From Streptomyces sp. JHA26 (GTDB lineage: Bacteria; Actinomycetota; Actinomycetes; Streptomycetales; Streptomycetaceae), in contig NZ_BDJC01000069.1 of the NCBI RefSeq assembly GCF_002005565.1, positions 1 to 35,058 of the forward strand: a stretch of DNA of 35,058 nucleotides, read 5' to 3'. This document shows, in pieces, positions 22,442 to 31,905 of this stretch. Every line of letters begins with the position of its first letter. The first letter of the stretch is position 1. The position numbers and the translations under genes are program-made. The notes below the pieces were generated by a model. It searched no databases. It saw nothing but the letters and a program-made list of their open reading frames with translations, and was not told the DNA's origin.

Positions 22442-22447
22442 TACGAT
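22442..22447 (+). promoter_or_regulatory. candidate -10 for leaderless ctaA
   Basis: TACGAT is followed by GGACGGC and GTG at 22455, a 7-nt gap. A weak -35 TGAACG lies 18 nt upstream. Confidence 0.45.
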
Positions 22448-22454
22448 GGACGGC

Positions 22455-23468
22455 GTGCCAAACGTGACCCGCGCCGACGCCGCAGCCGCGGTGCGCAACC
22501 CGCTCGCCTTCATCGCCGCGCGCTGGACCCCGGAACCCCGGACGGTCCAGCGGGCGGCCCTCGCACCCGTCGTCATGTCGGTGATCATCGTGATCACCGG
22601 CGGTGCCGTCCGGCTCACCGGGTCGGGACTGGGCTGTCCGACCTGGCCCAAGTGCACCGACGACTCGCTGACCACCACGAGCGCGATGGGCTTCCACGGC
22701 GTCATCGAGTTCGGCAACCGCATGCTCACCTACGTGCTGTGCGCCGCGGTCGGCTGGGCCATCATCGCCGCACGGTCGCAGAAGCCGTACCGGCGCAGCC
22801 TCACCCTGCTCGGGTGGGCGCAGTTCTGGGTCGTGATGAGCAACGCCGTCCTCGGCGGGATCGTCGTGCTCGTCGGGCTGAACCCGTACACCGTCGCCGC
22901 CCACTTCGTCGCGACGACGGCGCTGATCACCCTGGCCACGGTGATGTGGCAGCGCACCCGGGAGGGCGACGCGGCACCGCGCCCCCTGGTCGGCAAGGCG
23001 GTCCAGCAGCTGGTGTGGGTGTTGATCGCCGCCTCGGGGCTGCTCGTCCTGGTCGGCACGGTGGTCACCGGTGCCGGTCCGCACGCCGGTGACTCCAGCG
23101 ACGTCCCCCGGATGCCGGTCGACTGGGAGATGATCACCAAGGGACACGCCGTGCTGGCGTGGATCGTGGTGACGCTGACGTTCGCGCTGTGGTTCGTGCT
23201 GAAGGCGGTCGACGCGCCCAGGGGACCGCTGGACCGCACCCGCGACCTGTTCCTGATCCTGCTCGCGCAGGGCCTCATCGGCTACGTGCAGTACTTCACC
23301 GACCTCCCCGAGGTCCTGGTCGGCCTGCACATGTTCGGCTCGTGCCTGGTGTGGATCGGGGTGCTGCGGGTGCTGCTGGCGCTGCGCGAACGCCCCGAGG
23401 ACGCGGCGCCCGAGCTGCCGGTTCAGGAGTACGCGGCCACCAGCGCGTCGATGGCCGGCCCCAGGTAG
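22455..23468 (+). CDS. ctaA: heme A synthase (CtaA/COX15)
   Basis: A 337-residue membrane protein that oxidises the methyl group of heme O to the formyl of heme A for cytochrome aa3 oxidase. Eight hydrophobic segments are visible. The four heme-ligand histidines are His81 (GFHGVIEFGNRM), His150 (AAHFVATTAL), His231 (KGHAVLAW) and His292 (GLHMFGSCLVW). The first extracytoplasmic loop carries the Cys pair GCPTWPKC (61 and 67), known in Bacillus-type CtaA. I chose GTG 22455 because a TACGAT -10 lies 7 nt upstream; an ATG three codons earlier overlaps that hexamer. The 3' end overlaps the convergent nucleotidyltransferase gene by 46 bp. Confidence 0.94.
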   Translation: MPNVTRADAAAAVRNPLAFIAARWTPEPRTVQRAALAPVVMSVIIVITGGAVRLTGSGLGCPTWPKCTDDSLTTTSAMGFHGVIEFGNRMLTYVLCAAVGWAIIAARSQKPYRRSLTLLGWAQFWVVMSNAVLGGIVVLVGLNPYTVAAHFVATTALITLATVMWQRTREGDAAPRPLVGKAVQQLVWVLIAASGLLVLVGTVVTGAGPHAGDSSDVPRMPVDWEMITKGHAVLAWIVVTLTFALWFVLKAVDAPRGPLDRTRDLFLILLAQGLIGYVQYFTDLPEVLVGLHMFGSCLVWIGVLRVLLALRERPEDAAPELPVQEYAATSASMAGPR

Positions 23469-24160
23469 TCCCGGGTCAGCTCGCCGCGGCGGGCGGTCCA
23501 GTCCGGCGCGGGCGGCGCGGGGGTCCCGTAGCGTCGCCGTGCGATGTCCTCGACGACCTCACCGGGGGCGCCGAGGGCGGGCAGCTCGTCCAGGGCTTCC
23601 CGCTTGGTGATCAGGCGGCCGTCCCGCAGTGTGACGGTGGCGCGGGCGAAGGTGAGCAGGCCCAGGTCGACCCAGACGTCCTCGCGCCACAGCTCCGCCC
23701 GGCGCACGGCCGGCCGCCAGTAGTCGCGTTCGTTGCGGACGACGTACTCGGCCAGTTCCGCGTCCGGCACCGGCGGCAGCAGGAGGTCCGGCGACGCGCC
23801 GTGCAGGACGCGTCCGAAGCTGTGCAGCTCCCGCCGGGTGACCGGGGTGACCGTTCGTTTGAACAGCTGCCGGTGGGCCCAGGTCAGGTGCCGCCGCTCG
23901 GGGTCGGCGGCGGTGTCGGGCGACAGATAGGTGCAGTGCAGCCGCCCGGCCAGGGGTGCCTCGCGCAGGCGGGCGTGGAGCAGACCCAGCCGCCAGGCCG
24001 TGCGGGCCGTGGCCGGCCGGGGCAGGACGGCGATCAGGTCGAGGTCGCTGCGGCCCTCCTGGTAGTCGCCCCCGCCCAGTGAGCCGTGGGCCCAGACGGC
24101 GACCGGGCCGAGGGGCGTCAGGCCGGTGAGGAAGCGGTCGAGCAGCGCGTCGGTCGGCAT
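23423..24160 (-). CDS. AadA-like nucleotidyltransferase (DUF4111)
   Basis: A 245-residue protein. The nucleotidyltransferase motif is HGSLGGGDYQEGRSDLDLIAV, that is Gly-Ser at 26-27 and the metal-binding DLD at 39-41. The C-terminal half is helical and fits the DUF4111 domain of ANT(3'')/AadA streptomycin/spectinomycin adenylyltransferases (DYWRPAVRRAEL, then VTLRDGRLITKREALDEL). Whether it modifies an antibiotic is unknown; distant chromosomal members often have other or unknown substrates. Its tail overlaps convergent ctaA. It lies 18 bp downstream of the amidohydrolase gene and probably shares its transcript. Confidence 0.82.
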   Translation of the reverse strand: MPTDALLDRFLTGLTPLGPVAVWAHGSLGGGDYQEGRSDLDLIAVLPRPATARTAWRLGLLHARLREAPLAGRLHCTYLSPDTAADPERRHLTWAHRQLFKRTVTPVTRRELHSFGRVLHGASPDLLLPPVPDAELAEYVVRNERDYWRPAVRRAELWREDVWVDLGLLTFARATVTLRDGRLITKREALDELPALGAPGEVVEDIARRRYGTPAPPAPDWTARRGELTRDYLGPAIDALVAAYS

Positions 24161-24178
24161 CGGATCAGTATGTGCGGC

Positions 24179-25285
24179 TCACTCCAGTCCGTACACCCGG
24201 TGCGCGTTGCCCGACGCGATCATCTCGGCCACCCGCTGTGCGTCCGCCCGCGCCCACGCGCCCTCGGCCACCCAGGTGCCGAGCACCCGGTCGAGGGCCT
24301 CGCGGAACAGGCGGGCGCCCACGACGTGCAGCTCGGGCAGGCCCTGGGCGCCGCTGGAGAACAGGATCTTGCCGAAGGGGGCCAGCTCCAGGGTCTCCGC
24401 GAGCACGGTCGCGGCGCGGGCGCCGGTGCGTACCAGGGCGGCGCCGGAGTCGGCGTAGACGTGCGGGAAGGCTCCGGCCAGGTGGGCGGCGTGGCGGTGG
24501 TACGGGTAGCCGTGCAGCAGGACCAGGTCGGTGCCGAGGCCGGCGGTGGCCCGCACGAAGCCGGTCAGCAGCGCGGGGTCGGCGGGGTCGGTGCGCAGGC
24601 CCGGTCCGCCGAGCCCCGCGTGCAGTTGCAGCGGCAGTCCGGAGGCGACGGCGGTCCACAGCAGGTGGCGCAGCAGGACGGGGTCGCTCAGCTCGCCGCC
24701 CACCTCGCGCCCGGCCAGCCAGCGGGCGGCGGCGCCGCGCACCTCGCCGGGGCCCGGCGGCTCCGGGGTGAACGCCAGACCGTGCCGCGCACCGGCGACG
24801 GAGGTGAAGGCGACCGCGTACGCGGCGGCGCCGTGGACGGCCTCGGCGAGGTTGGCGAGGAAGGACTCGACGGTGCCGGAGGTGTCGGCGACCTGCTCGG
24901 CCAGCAGTTCCAGGCGCACGATCGCGTGGGCGTCGGCGTCCGCCGCGCCGGCCAGCTCGGCGGGGCCGGTGAGGTCGCCGGGCAGGTCCGCGTCGACCAG
25001 GTACGTGGTGATGCCGCTGCCGCGCAGCAGCCTGCGGTCCGTCTCCAGGACGCCGAGCTCGCGGCGTCGGGCGAGGTAGCGGGCGGGCGGGCAGTGCGGT
25101 TCCAGGCCGAGCAGGGGCGGGCACCAGCGGCGCACCGCGAAGCCGGTCTGGGTGTCGAAGAGGGTGGTGCCCGGCGCGGGCGGCCCCTCGGTGCGGGCCA
25201 GCTGGGCCTCGAAGGTGCCGAGGCCCAGCTCCGTTCTCAGGACGCCGTGGCAGTACTGGTCCACCAGGGACGGTGTTTCGATCAT
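24179..25285 (-). CDS. amidohydrolase-2 family protein (FluG N-domain-like) with altered metal ligands
   Basis: A 368-residue TIM-barrel protein. It shows family segments SLVDQYCHGVL at the N-terminus, GLPLQLHAGLGG with the central His, LVLLHGYPYHRHAAHLAGAFPHVYADSG with the next His, and ILFSSGAQGLPELH near the end. In active relatives the first segment usually has two metal-binding histidines (D-x-H-x-H) and the last has an Asp after SS; here these read D-Q-Y-C-H and S-S-G. Two usual metal ligands thus seem replaced. It may be an inactive or altered member. GGGAG six bases before the ATG supports the start. It heads a two-gene unit with the nucleotidyltransferase. Confidence 0.78.
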   Translation of the reverse strand: MIETPSLVDQYCHGVLRTELGLGTFEAQLARTEGPPAPGTTLFDTQTGFAVRRWCPPLLGLEPHCPPARYLARRRELGVLETDRRLLRGSGITTYLVDADLPGDLTGPAELAGAADADAHAIVRLELLAEQVADTSGTVESFLANLAEAVHGAAAYAVAFTSVAGARHGLAFTPEPPGPGEVRGAAARWLAGREVGGELSDPVLLRHLLWTAVASGLPLQLHAGLGGPGLRTDPADPALLTGFVRATAGLGTDLVLLHGYPYHRHAAHLAGAFPHVYADSGAALVRTGARAATVLAETLELAPFGKILFSSGAQGLPELHVVGARLFREALDRVLGTWVAEGAWARADAQRVAEMIASGNAHRVYGLE

Positions 25286-25351
25286 CCGGACTCCCCGCGT
25301 CGGGACCGTGCGCTGTGCGGCTTCCTACGGTCCTAACGGGTGAGCCCCGGG

Positions 25352-25684
25352 TCAGGTGTTGCTCGGCCCGCCGATCTGGATGCCCGCCATGCGCGACCAC
25401 TCGTACGGGCCGGTCGTGACCTTGGCCGCGAACTCGCCGTCGAAGTCCTCGTGGACGGTGATCCCGGACTTCTCCACGGCCTTCCGCGCGATCTCGCAGG
25501 AGGGCGCGACCAGGTCGCCCCAGCCGCCGTCCCCGCCGACGAGGACGATGCGGGCGCCGCGCTCGCCGATGTGGGCCACCTGGCCCTCGGCTCCGCCGTG
25601 CGCCTTGGAGAAGGAGTCGATCCGCCGGGCCAGCCGGGTCACCCGGCGCTCGGCCTTCGCGTCAGCCTGCTGCGTGTCTGCCAT
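25352..25684 (-). CDS. small conserved hypothetical protein
   Basis: A 110-residue soluble protein of unknown function. The N-terminal third is charged and helical (QADAKAERRVTRLARRIDSFSK). The middle, AHIGERGARIVLVGGDGGWGDLVAPS, looks like a short alpha/beta unit with a Gly-rich turn. The end is EDFDGEFAAKVTTGPYEWSRMAGIQIGG. I do not recognise a named domain. The ATG at 25684 lies 7 nt after TAGCAT with no Shine-Dalgarno, which suggests a leaderless transcript and argues against longer upstream starts that would enter the ctaB terminator. It lies between that terminator and the amidohydrolase gene. Confidence 0.8.
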   Translation of the reverse strand: MADTQQADAKAERRVTRLARRIDSFSKAHGGAEGQVAHIGERGARIVLVGGDGGWGDLVAPSCEIARKAVEKSGITVHEDFDGEFAAKVTTGPYEWSRMAGIQIGGPSNT

Positions 25685-25691
25685 GCCCAGG

Positions 25692-25697
25692 ATGCTA
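25692..25697 (-). promoter_or_regulatory. candidate -10 for leaderless small hypothetical gene
   Basis: TAGCAT on the minus strand followed by CCTGGGC and the ATG at 25684, a 7-nt gap. It sits just after the large ctaB terminator hairpin. Confidence 0.42.
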
Positions 25698-25715
25698 CCG
25701 ACGGGTAGATCGAAC

Positions 25716-25763
25716 GGCGACGGGCGGGGTGCGTGGCCTTGACCACGCACCCCGCCCGTCGCC
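25716..25763 (-). terminator. ctaB terminator, 21-bp perfect hairpin
   Basis: A perfect 21-bp inverted repeat (25716-25736 with 25743-25763) around the 6-nt loop CCTTGA, 15 bp beyond the ctaB stop. It is the longest perfect stem I found in the window. Confidence 0.9.
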
Positions 25764-25778
25764 CGGACCGGTGGGGCG

Positions 25779-26759
25779 TCAGCGCAGGAAGGGGTCCACC
25801 GCGATCGCCAGGAACAGCACCGACACATAGGTGATGGACCAGTGGAACAGCCGCATCTCCTTGAGCTTGGCGCCCGTGACCTCGGCCTTGGCGCGGTTCT
25901 GCAGCCCGTGGGCCTCCCACAGCCACATGCCGCCGGCCAGCAGGGCGACGGCCGTGTAGAACCAGCCGGTGTAGCCCAGCGGGGTCAGCAGCAGGGACAC
26001 CGCGACCATGACCCAGCTGTAGATCACGATCTGCCGGGCGACGACCTTGTTGGAGGCGATGACGGGGAGCATCGGGACGCCGACGCGGGCGTAGTCCTCC
26101 TTGACCTTCATGGACAGCGGCCAGTAGTGCGGCGGCGTCCAGAAGAACATGACCAGGAAGAGGATGACCGGCGCCCACGACATCGAGTCGGTCACGGCGG
26201 ACCAGCCGATCAGCACCGGCAGACAGCCCGCGATGCCGCCCCAGACGATGTTCTGCGAGGTGCGGCGCTTGAGGATCATCGTGTAGACCACGACGTAGAA
26301 CAGGAGTGCGCCCAGCGACAGCCACGCCGAGAGCCAGTTGACGGCGAGGCCGAAGAGCAGCGTCGAGACCACCGCGAGGGTGATGCCGAAGGCGAGGCAC
26401 TCGCGCGGACTGACCATGCCGGTCACCAGGGGGCGCTGCGAGGTGCGGTCCATCAGCGCGTCGATGTCGCGGTCGATGTACATGTTCAGCGCGTTGGCGC
26501 CGCCCGCGGACAGGTAGCCGCCCACGCAGGTGAGCAGCACCAGCCACAGATCCGGCACGCCCTGCTCGGCCAGGAACATCACCGGAACGGTGGTGATCAG
26601 CAGAAGCTCGATGATCCGCGGCTTGGTCAGCGCCACGAACGCCTTGACACGGGCCCCGAACGGCCGGTGACTCGGGCTCTGGCTCGTCCCGATTTCCCCC
26701 ATTGCCTTGAGGGCATGGGAGGTACCCCCACCCGCAGGACGGGATTCAACGGCCGTCAC
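25779..26759 (-). CDS. ctaB: protoheme IX farnesyltransferase (CtaB)
   Basis: A 326-residue UbiA-type prenyltransferase that converts heme B to heme O, the substrate of CtaA. The family motif NMYIDRDIDALMDRT (92-106) binds the Mg-diphosphate. A second Asp-containing motif region follows DYARVGVPMLPV. About nine membrane helices are present. I chose the GTG at 26759 because AGGGG lies five bases upstream; a GTG two codons earlier has no spacing for a Shine-Dalgarno. Residues 11-23 are encoded by a palindromic, repeat-like sequence and look like an insertion into the variable N-terminus. A strong terminator follows. Transcription diverges from the tkt operon. Confidence 0.93.
   Translation of the reverse strand: MTAVESRPAGGGTSHALKAMGEIGTSQSPSHRPFGARVKAFVALTKPRIIELLLITTVPVMFLAEQGVPDLWLVLLTCVGGYLSAGGANALNMYIDRDIDALMDRTSQRPLVTGMVSPRECLAFGITLAVVSTLLFGLAVNWLSAWLSLGALLFYVVVYTMILKRRTSQNIVWGGIAGCLPVLIGWSAVTDSMSWAPVILFLVMFFWTPPHYWPLSMKVKEDYARVGVPMLPVIASNKVVARQIVIYSWVMVAVSLLLTPLGYTGWFYTAVALLAGGMWLWEAHGLQNRAKAEVTGAKLKEMRLFHWSITYVSVLFLAIAVDPFLR
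26694..26731. repeat. REP-like palindrome inside the 5' end of ctaB
   Basis: The minus strand reads GTGGGGGTACCTCCC, then CCCATGCC-CTCAA-GGCAATGGGGG, giving nested inverted repeats. GTGGGGGTACCTCCC-type sequences are, from memory, a common dispersed palindrome in Streptomyces genomes, normally between genes. Here the element keeps the frame. Confidence 0.5.
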
Positions 26760-27137
26760 GCACACCCCTGACAGAGACTCCCAGCGAGCCCGCCCGTGAA
26801 GTGGCGGTAAAGGCTCGCGCGTACCACGCCACTTTAGACGTTGCCCAGACCCCGGCATTCGCGGGGGTGCGTTCGTGTTGTGGAGGGCGCTCCGACGTGC
26901 ATGCGGAGAGTCGATTGAGCGGTCAGATGAGCGGCCGCGTATTCACTTGCCGAATGCGGTTTCACCCAGTCGGCAGGCGGACTCGCGAGAGTCCCGGCAG
27001 TCTGGTTTCCAACGGAAAAACGCACGTACTTACGGGGGTAGGCTCGACACCGGCCGGCCGACGCACGAATGCGCCGGCAGCCGGTGGGCGCCACGTGCAC
27101 CGGCATCCGATCATGTGGAGAGGAGCCCTGACCCAGG
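26760..27137. other. ctaB-tkt divergent intergenic region
   Basis: This 378-bp stretch has no convincing gene. It holds an 8-bp inverted repeat AAGTGGCG/CGCCACTT (26799-26806 and 26827-26834) before ctaB, the hairpin GGACTC-GCGA-GAGTCC (26979-26994), the hairpin TTTCC-AAC-GGAAA (27006-27018), and a TAGGCT -10-like hexamer (27039-27044) about 95 bp before tkt. No riboswitch was recognised. It is more AT-rich than the genes and must contain both promoters. Confidence 0.6.
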
Positions 27138-29225
<2,088 letters not shown>

Positions 29226-29259
29226 CGCTCGTATACGACACGTAGGAGATGCATTTTCC

Positions 29260-30378
29260 ATGACAGACGCACTCAAGCGCCTCTCCGATGAAGGCGTCGC
29301 GATCTGGCTGGACGACCTGTCGCGCAAGCGGATCACGTCCGGCAACCTCGCCGAGCTGATCGACCAGCAGCACGTCGTGGGCGTCACCACCAACCCGTCG
29401 ATCTTCCAGAAGGCGATCTCGCAGGGCGACGGCTACGACACGCAGCTGACCGACCTGGCCGCCCGCGAGGTCACCGTCGAAGAGGCCATCCGGATGATCA
29501 CCACGGCGGACGTCCGCGACGCCGCCGACATCCTGCGCCCGGTCTTCGACAGCACCGGGGGCAAGGACGGCCGGGTCTCCATCGAGGTCGACCCGCGCCT
29601 CGCGCACAACACCAGGGCGACGGTCGCCGAGGCCAAGCAGCTCGCCTGGCTGGTGGACCGGCCCAACACGCTGATCAAGATCCCGGCCACCGAGGCGGGC
29701 ATCCCGGCGATCGCCGAGACCATCGGCCTGGGCATCAGCGTCAACGTCACGCTGATCTTCTCGCTCGAGCGCTACCGCAAGGTCATGGACGCCTTCCTGA
29801 CCGGCCTGGAGAAGGCCAAGGAGCGCGGCCTGGACCTGTCGCAGATCCACTCCGTGGCGTCCTTCTTCGTGTCCCGCGTGGACACCGAGATCGACAAGCG
29901 GATCGACGCGCTGGGCACCGACGAGGCCAAGGCGCTGCGCGGCAAGGCCGCCGTCGCCAACGCCCGTCTGGCCTACCAGGCGTACGAGGAGGTCTTCTCC
30001 TCCGACCGCTGGAACGCCCTGGAGAAGGCCGGCGCCAACAAGCAGCGTCCGCTGTGGGCGTCGACCGGCGTGAAGGACAAGGCGTACGACGACACCATGT
30101 ACGTCACCGACCTGGTCGCGCCCAACACGGTGAACACCATGCCGGAGGCGACGCTGTTCGCCACCGAGGACCACGGCGAGATCACCGGCGACACCGTCGC
30201 CGGCACCTACGAGCAGGCCCGCGCCGACCTCGACGCGGTCGAGAAGCTCGGGATCTCCTACGACGAGGTGGTCCAGCTCCTGGAGAAGGAGGGCGTCGAG
30301 AAGTTCGAGGACGCCTGGAACGACCTGCTGAAGTCGACGGAGGCAGAGCTCAAGCGCCTCGCTCCCTCGGAGGGCTAG
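29260..30378 (+). CDS. tal: transaldolase
   Basis: A 372-residue class I aldolase of the actinobacterial/plant TalB-like subgroup that exchanges three-carbon units in the pentose phosphate pathway. The N-terminal GVAIWLDDLSRKRI and GVTTNPSIFQKAI are characteristic. The Schiff-base lysine is Lys140 in LIKIPATEAGIPA, followed by GISVNVTLIFSLERY and VASFFVSRVDTEIDKR. The ATG at 29260 has AGGAGA ten bases upstream; the longer open frame upstream lies inside tkt. The zwf start follows the stop by only three bases. Confidence 0.96.
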   Translation: MTDALKRLSDEGVAIWLDDLSRKRITSGNLAELIDQQHVVGVTTNPSIFQKAISQGDGYDTQLTDLAAREVTVEEAIRMITTADVRDAADILRPVFDSTGGKDGRVSIEVDPRLAHNTRATVAEAKQLAWLVDRPNTLIKIPATEAGIPAIAETIGLGISVNVTLIFSLERYRKVMDAFLTGLEKAKERGLDLSQIHSVASFFVSRVDTEIDKRIDALGTDEAKALRGKAAVANARLAYQAYEEVFSSDRWNALEKAGANKQRPLWASTGVKDKAYDDTMYVTDLVAPNTVNTMPEATLFATEDHGEITGDTVAGTYEQARADLDAVEKLGISYDEVVQLLEKEGVEKFEDAWNDLLKSTEAELKRLAPSEG

Positions 30379-30381
30379 GAA

Positions 30382-31905
30382 TTGTCGAGCAGCAATCCGC
30401 TGCGTGACCCCGCAGACCGACGGCTCCCGCGCATCGCGGGGCCGTCGGGTCTGGTCATCTTCGGCGTCACCGGTGATCTGTCCCGCAAGAAGCTCATGCC
30501 CGCCGTGTACGACCTCGCCAACCGGGGTCTGCTGCCGCCGGGCTTCTCTCTCGTCGGCTTCGCCCGCCGCGACTGGGAGCACGAGGACTTCGCCCAGGTC
30601 GTGCACGACGCCGTCAAGGAGCACTCCCGCACCCCGTTCCGCGAGGAGGTCTGGCAGCAGCTCATCCAGGGGATGCGCTTCGTCCAGGGCACCTTCGACG
30701 ACGACGAGGCCTTCGAGCGGCTGCGCGCCACCATCGAGGAGCTGGACAAGGCGCAGGGCACGGGCGGCAACTTCGCCTTCTACCTGTCGGTGCCGCCGAA
30801 GTCCTTCCCGGTGGTCATCCAGCAGCTGAAGAAGCACGGCCTCGCCGACCAGACGGGCGGCTCCTGGCGCCGCGCGGTCATCGAGAAGCCGTTCGGGCAC
30901 GACCTGAGGTCGGCCGAGGAGCTCAACGCGATCGTCCACGAGGTCTTCGCCCCGGACCAGGTCTTCCGCATCGACCACTACCTGGGCAAGGAGACCGTCC
31001 AGAACATCCTGGCGCTGCGCTTCGCCAACACGATGTTCGAGCCGATCTGGAACCGGTCCTACGTGGACCACGTGCAGATCACCATGGCCGAGGACATCGG
31101 CATCGGCGGCCGGGCCGGCTACTACGACGGCATCGGCGCCGCCCGCGACGTCATCCAGAACCACCTGCTCCAGCTCCTCGCGCTGACCGCGATGGAGGAG
31201 CCCGCCTCCTTCGACGCGGACGCGCTGGCGGCGGAGAAGACCAAGGTGCTCGGCGCGGTCCGGCTGCCCAAGGACCTGGGCCGGGACACGGTGCGCGGCC
31301 AGTACGCGGCGGGGTGGCAGGGCGGCGCGAAGGCCGTCGGCTACCTGGAGGAGGAGGGCATCGACCCGAAGTCGAAGACCGACACCTACGCCGCGATCAA
31401 GGTCGGGATCGACAACCGCCGCTGGGCGGGCGTCCCCTTCTACCTGCGCACCGGCAAGCGGCTGGGCCGCCGGGTCACCGAGATCGCGGTGGTCTTCCAG
31501 CGGGCCCCGCACTCCCCCTTCGACACGACGGCCACCGAGGAACTGGGGTCGAACGCGATCGTCATCCGCGTCCAGCCCGACGAGGGCGTCACCGTCCGCT
31601 TCGGCTCCAAGGTGCCGGGCACGTCGATGGAGATCCGGGACGTGTCCATGGACTTCGCGTACGGCGAGTCCTTCACCGAGTCGAGCCCGGAGGCGTACGA
31701 GCGCCTGATCCTGGACGTGCTGCTCGGCGACGCCAACCTCTTCCCGCGCACCGAGGAGGTCGAGCTGTCCTGGAAGATCCTCGACCCGATCGAGGAGTAC
31801 TGGGACGAGCACGGCACGCCCGCGCAGTACCCGTCCGGTACGTGGGGACCCGTCGAGGCGGACGAGATGCTCGAGCGAGACGGACGGAGCTGGCGCCGGC
31901 CATGA
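30382..31905 (+). CDS. zwf: glucose-6-phosphate 1-dehydrogenase
   Basis: A 507-residue enzyme of the oxidative pentose phosphate pathway, making 6-phosphogluconolactone and NADPH. The dinucleotide-binding site is VIFGVTGDLSRKKLMPA (25-41). The substrate-binding and catalytic segment is RIDHYLGKE (196-204), with His199 matching the catalytic region. KVGIDNRRWAGVPFYLRTGKRL is also conserved. The TTG start at 30382 has GGAGG eight bases upstream, overlapping the end of tal, which suggests coupling. The stop overlaps opcA (ATGA). Streptomycetes often have two zwf genes, so this may be one of two. Confidence 0.97.
   Translation: MSSSNPLRDPADRRLPRIAGPSGLVIFGVTGDLSRKKLMPAVYDLANRGLLPPGFSLVGFARRDWEHEDFAQVVHDAVKEHSRTPFREEVWQQLIQGMRFVQGTFDDDEAFERLRATIEELDKAQGTGGNFAFYLSVPPKSFPVVIQQLKKHGLADQTGGSWRRAVIEKPFGHDLRSAEELNAIVHEVFAPDQVFRIDHYLGKETVQNILALRFANTMFEPIWNRSYVDHVQITMAEDIGIGGRAGYYDGIGAARDVIQNHLLQLLALTAMEEPASFDADALAAEKTKVLGAVRLPKDLGRDTVRGQYAAGWQGGAKAVGYLEEEGIDPKSKTDTYAAIKVGIDNRRWAGVPFYLRTGKRLGRRVTEIAVVFQRAPHSPFDTTATEELGSNAIVIRVQPDEGVTVRFGSKVPGTSMEIRDVSMDFAYGESFTESSPEAYERLILDVLLGDANLFPRTEEVELSWKILDPIEEYWDEHGTPAQYPSGTWGPVEADEMLERDGRSWRRP

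Noticed and set aside
19849..24160. Resistance island or mobile element
   Set aside because: No integrase, transposase, direct repeats or change in base composition; neighbours are conserved core genes.
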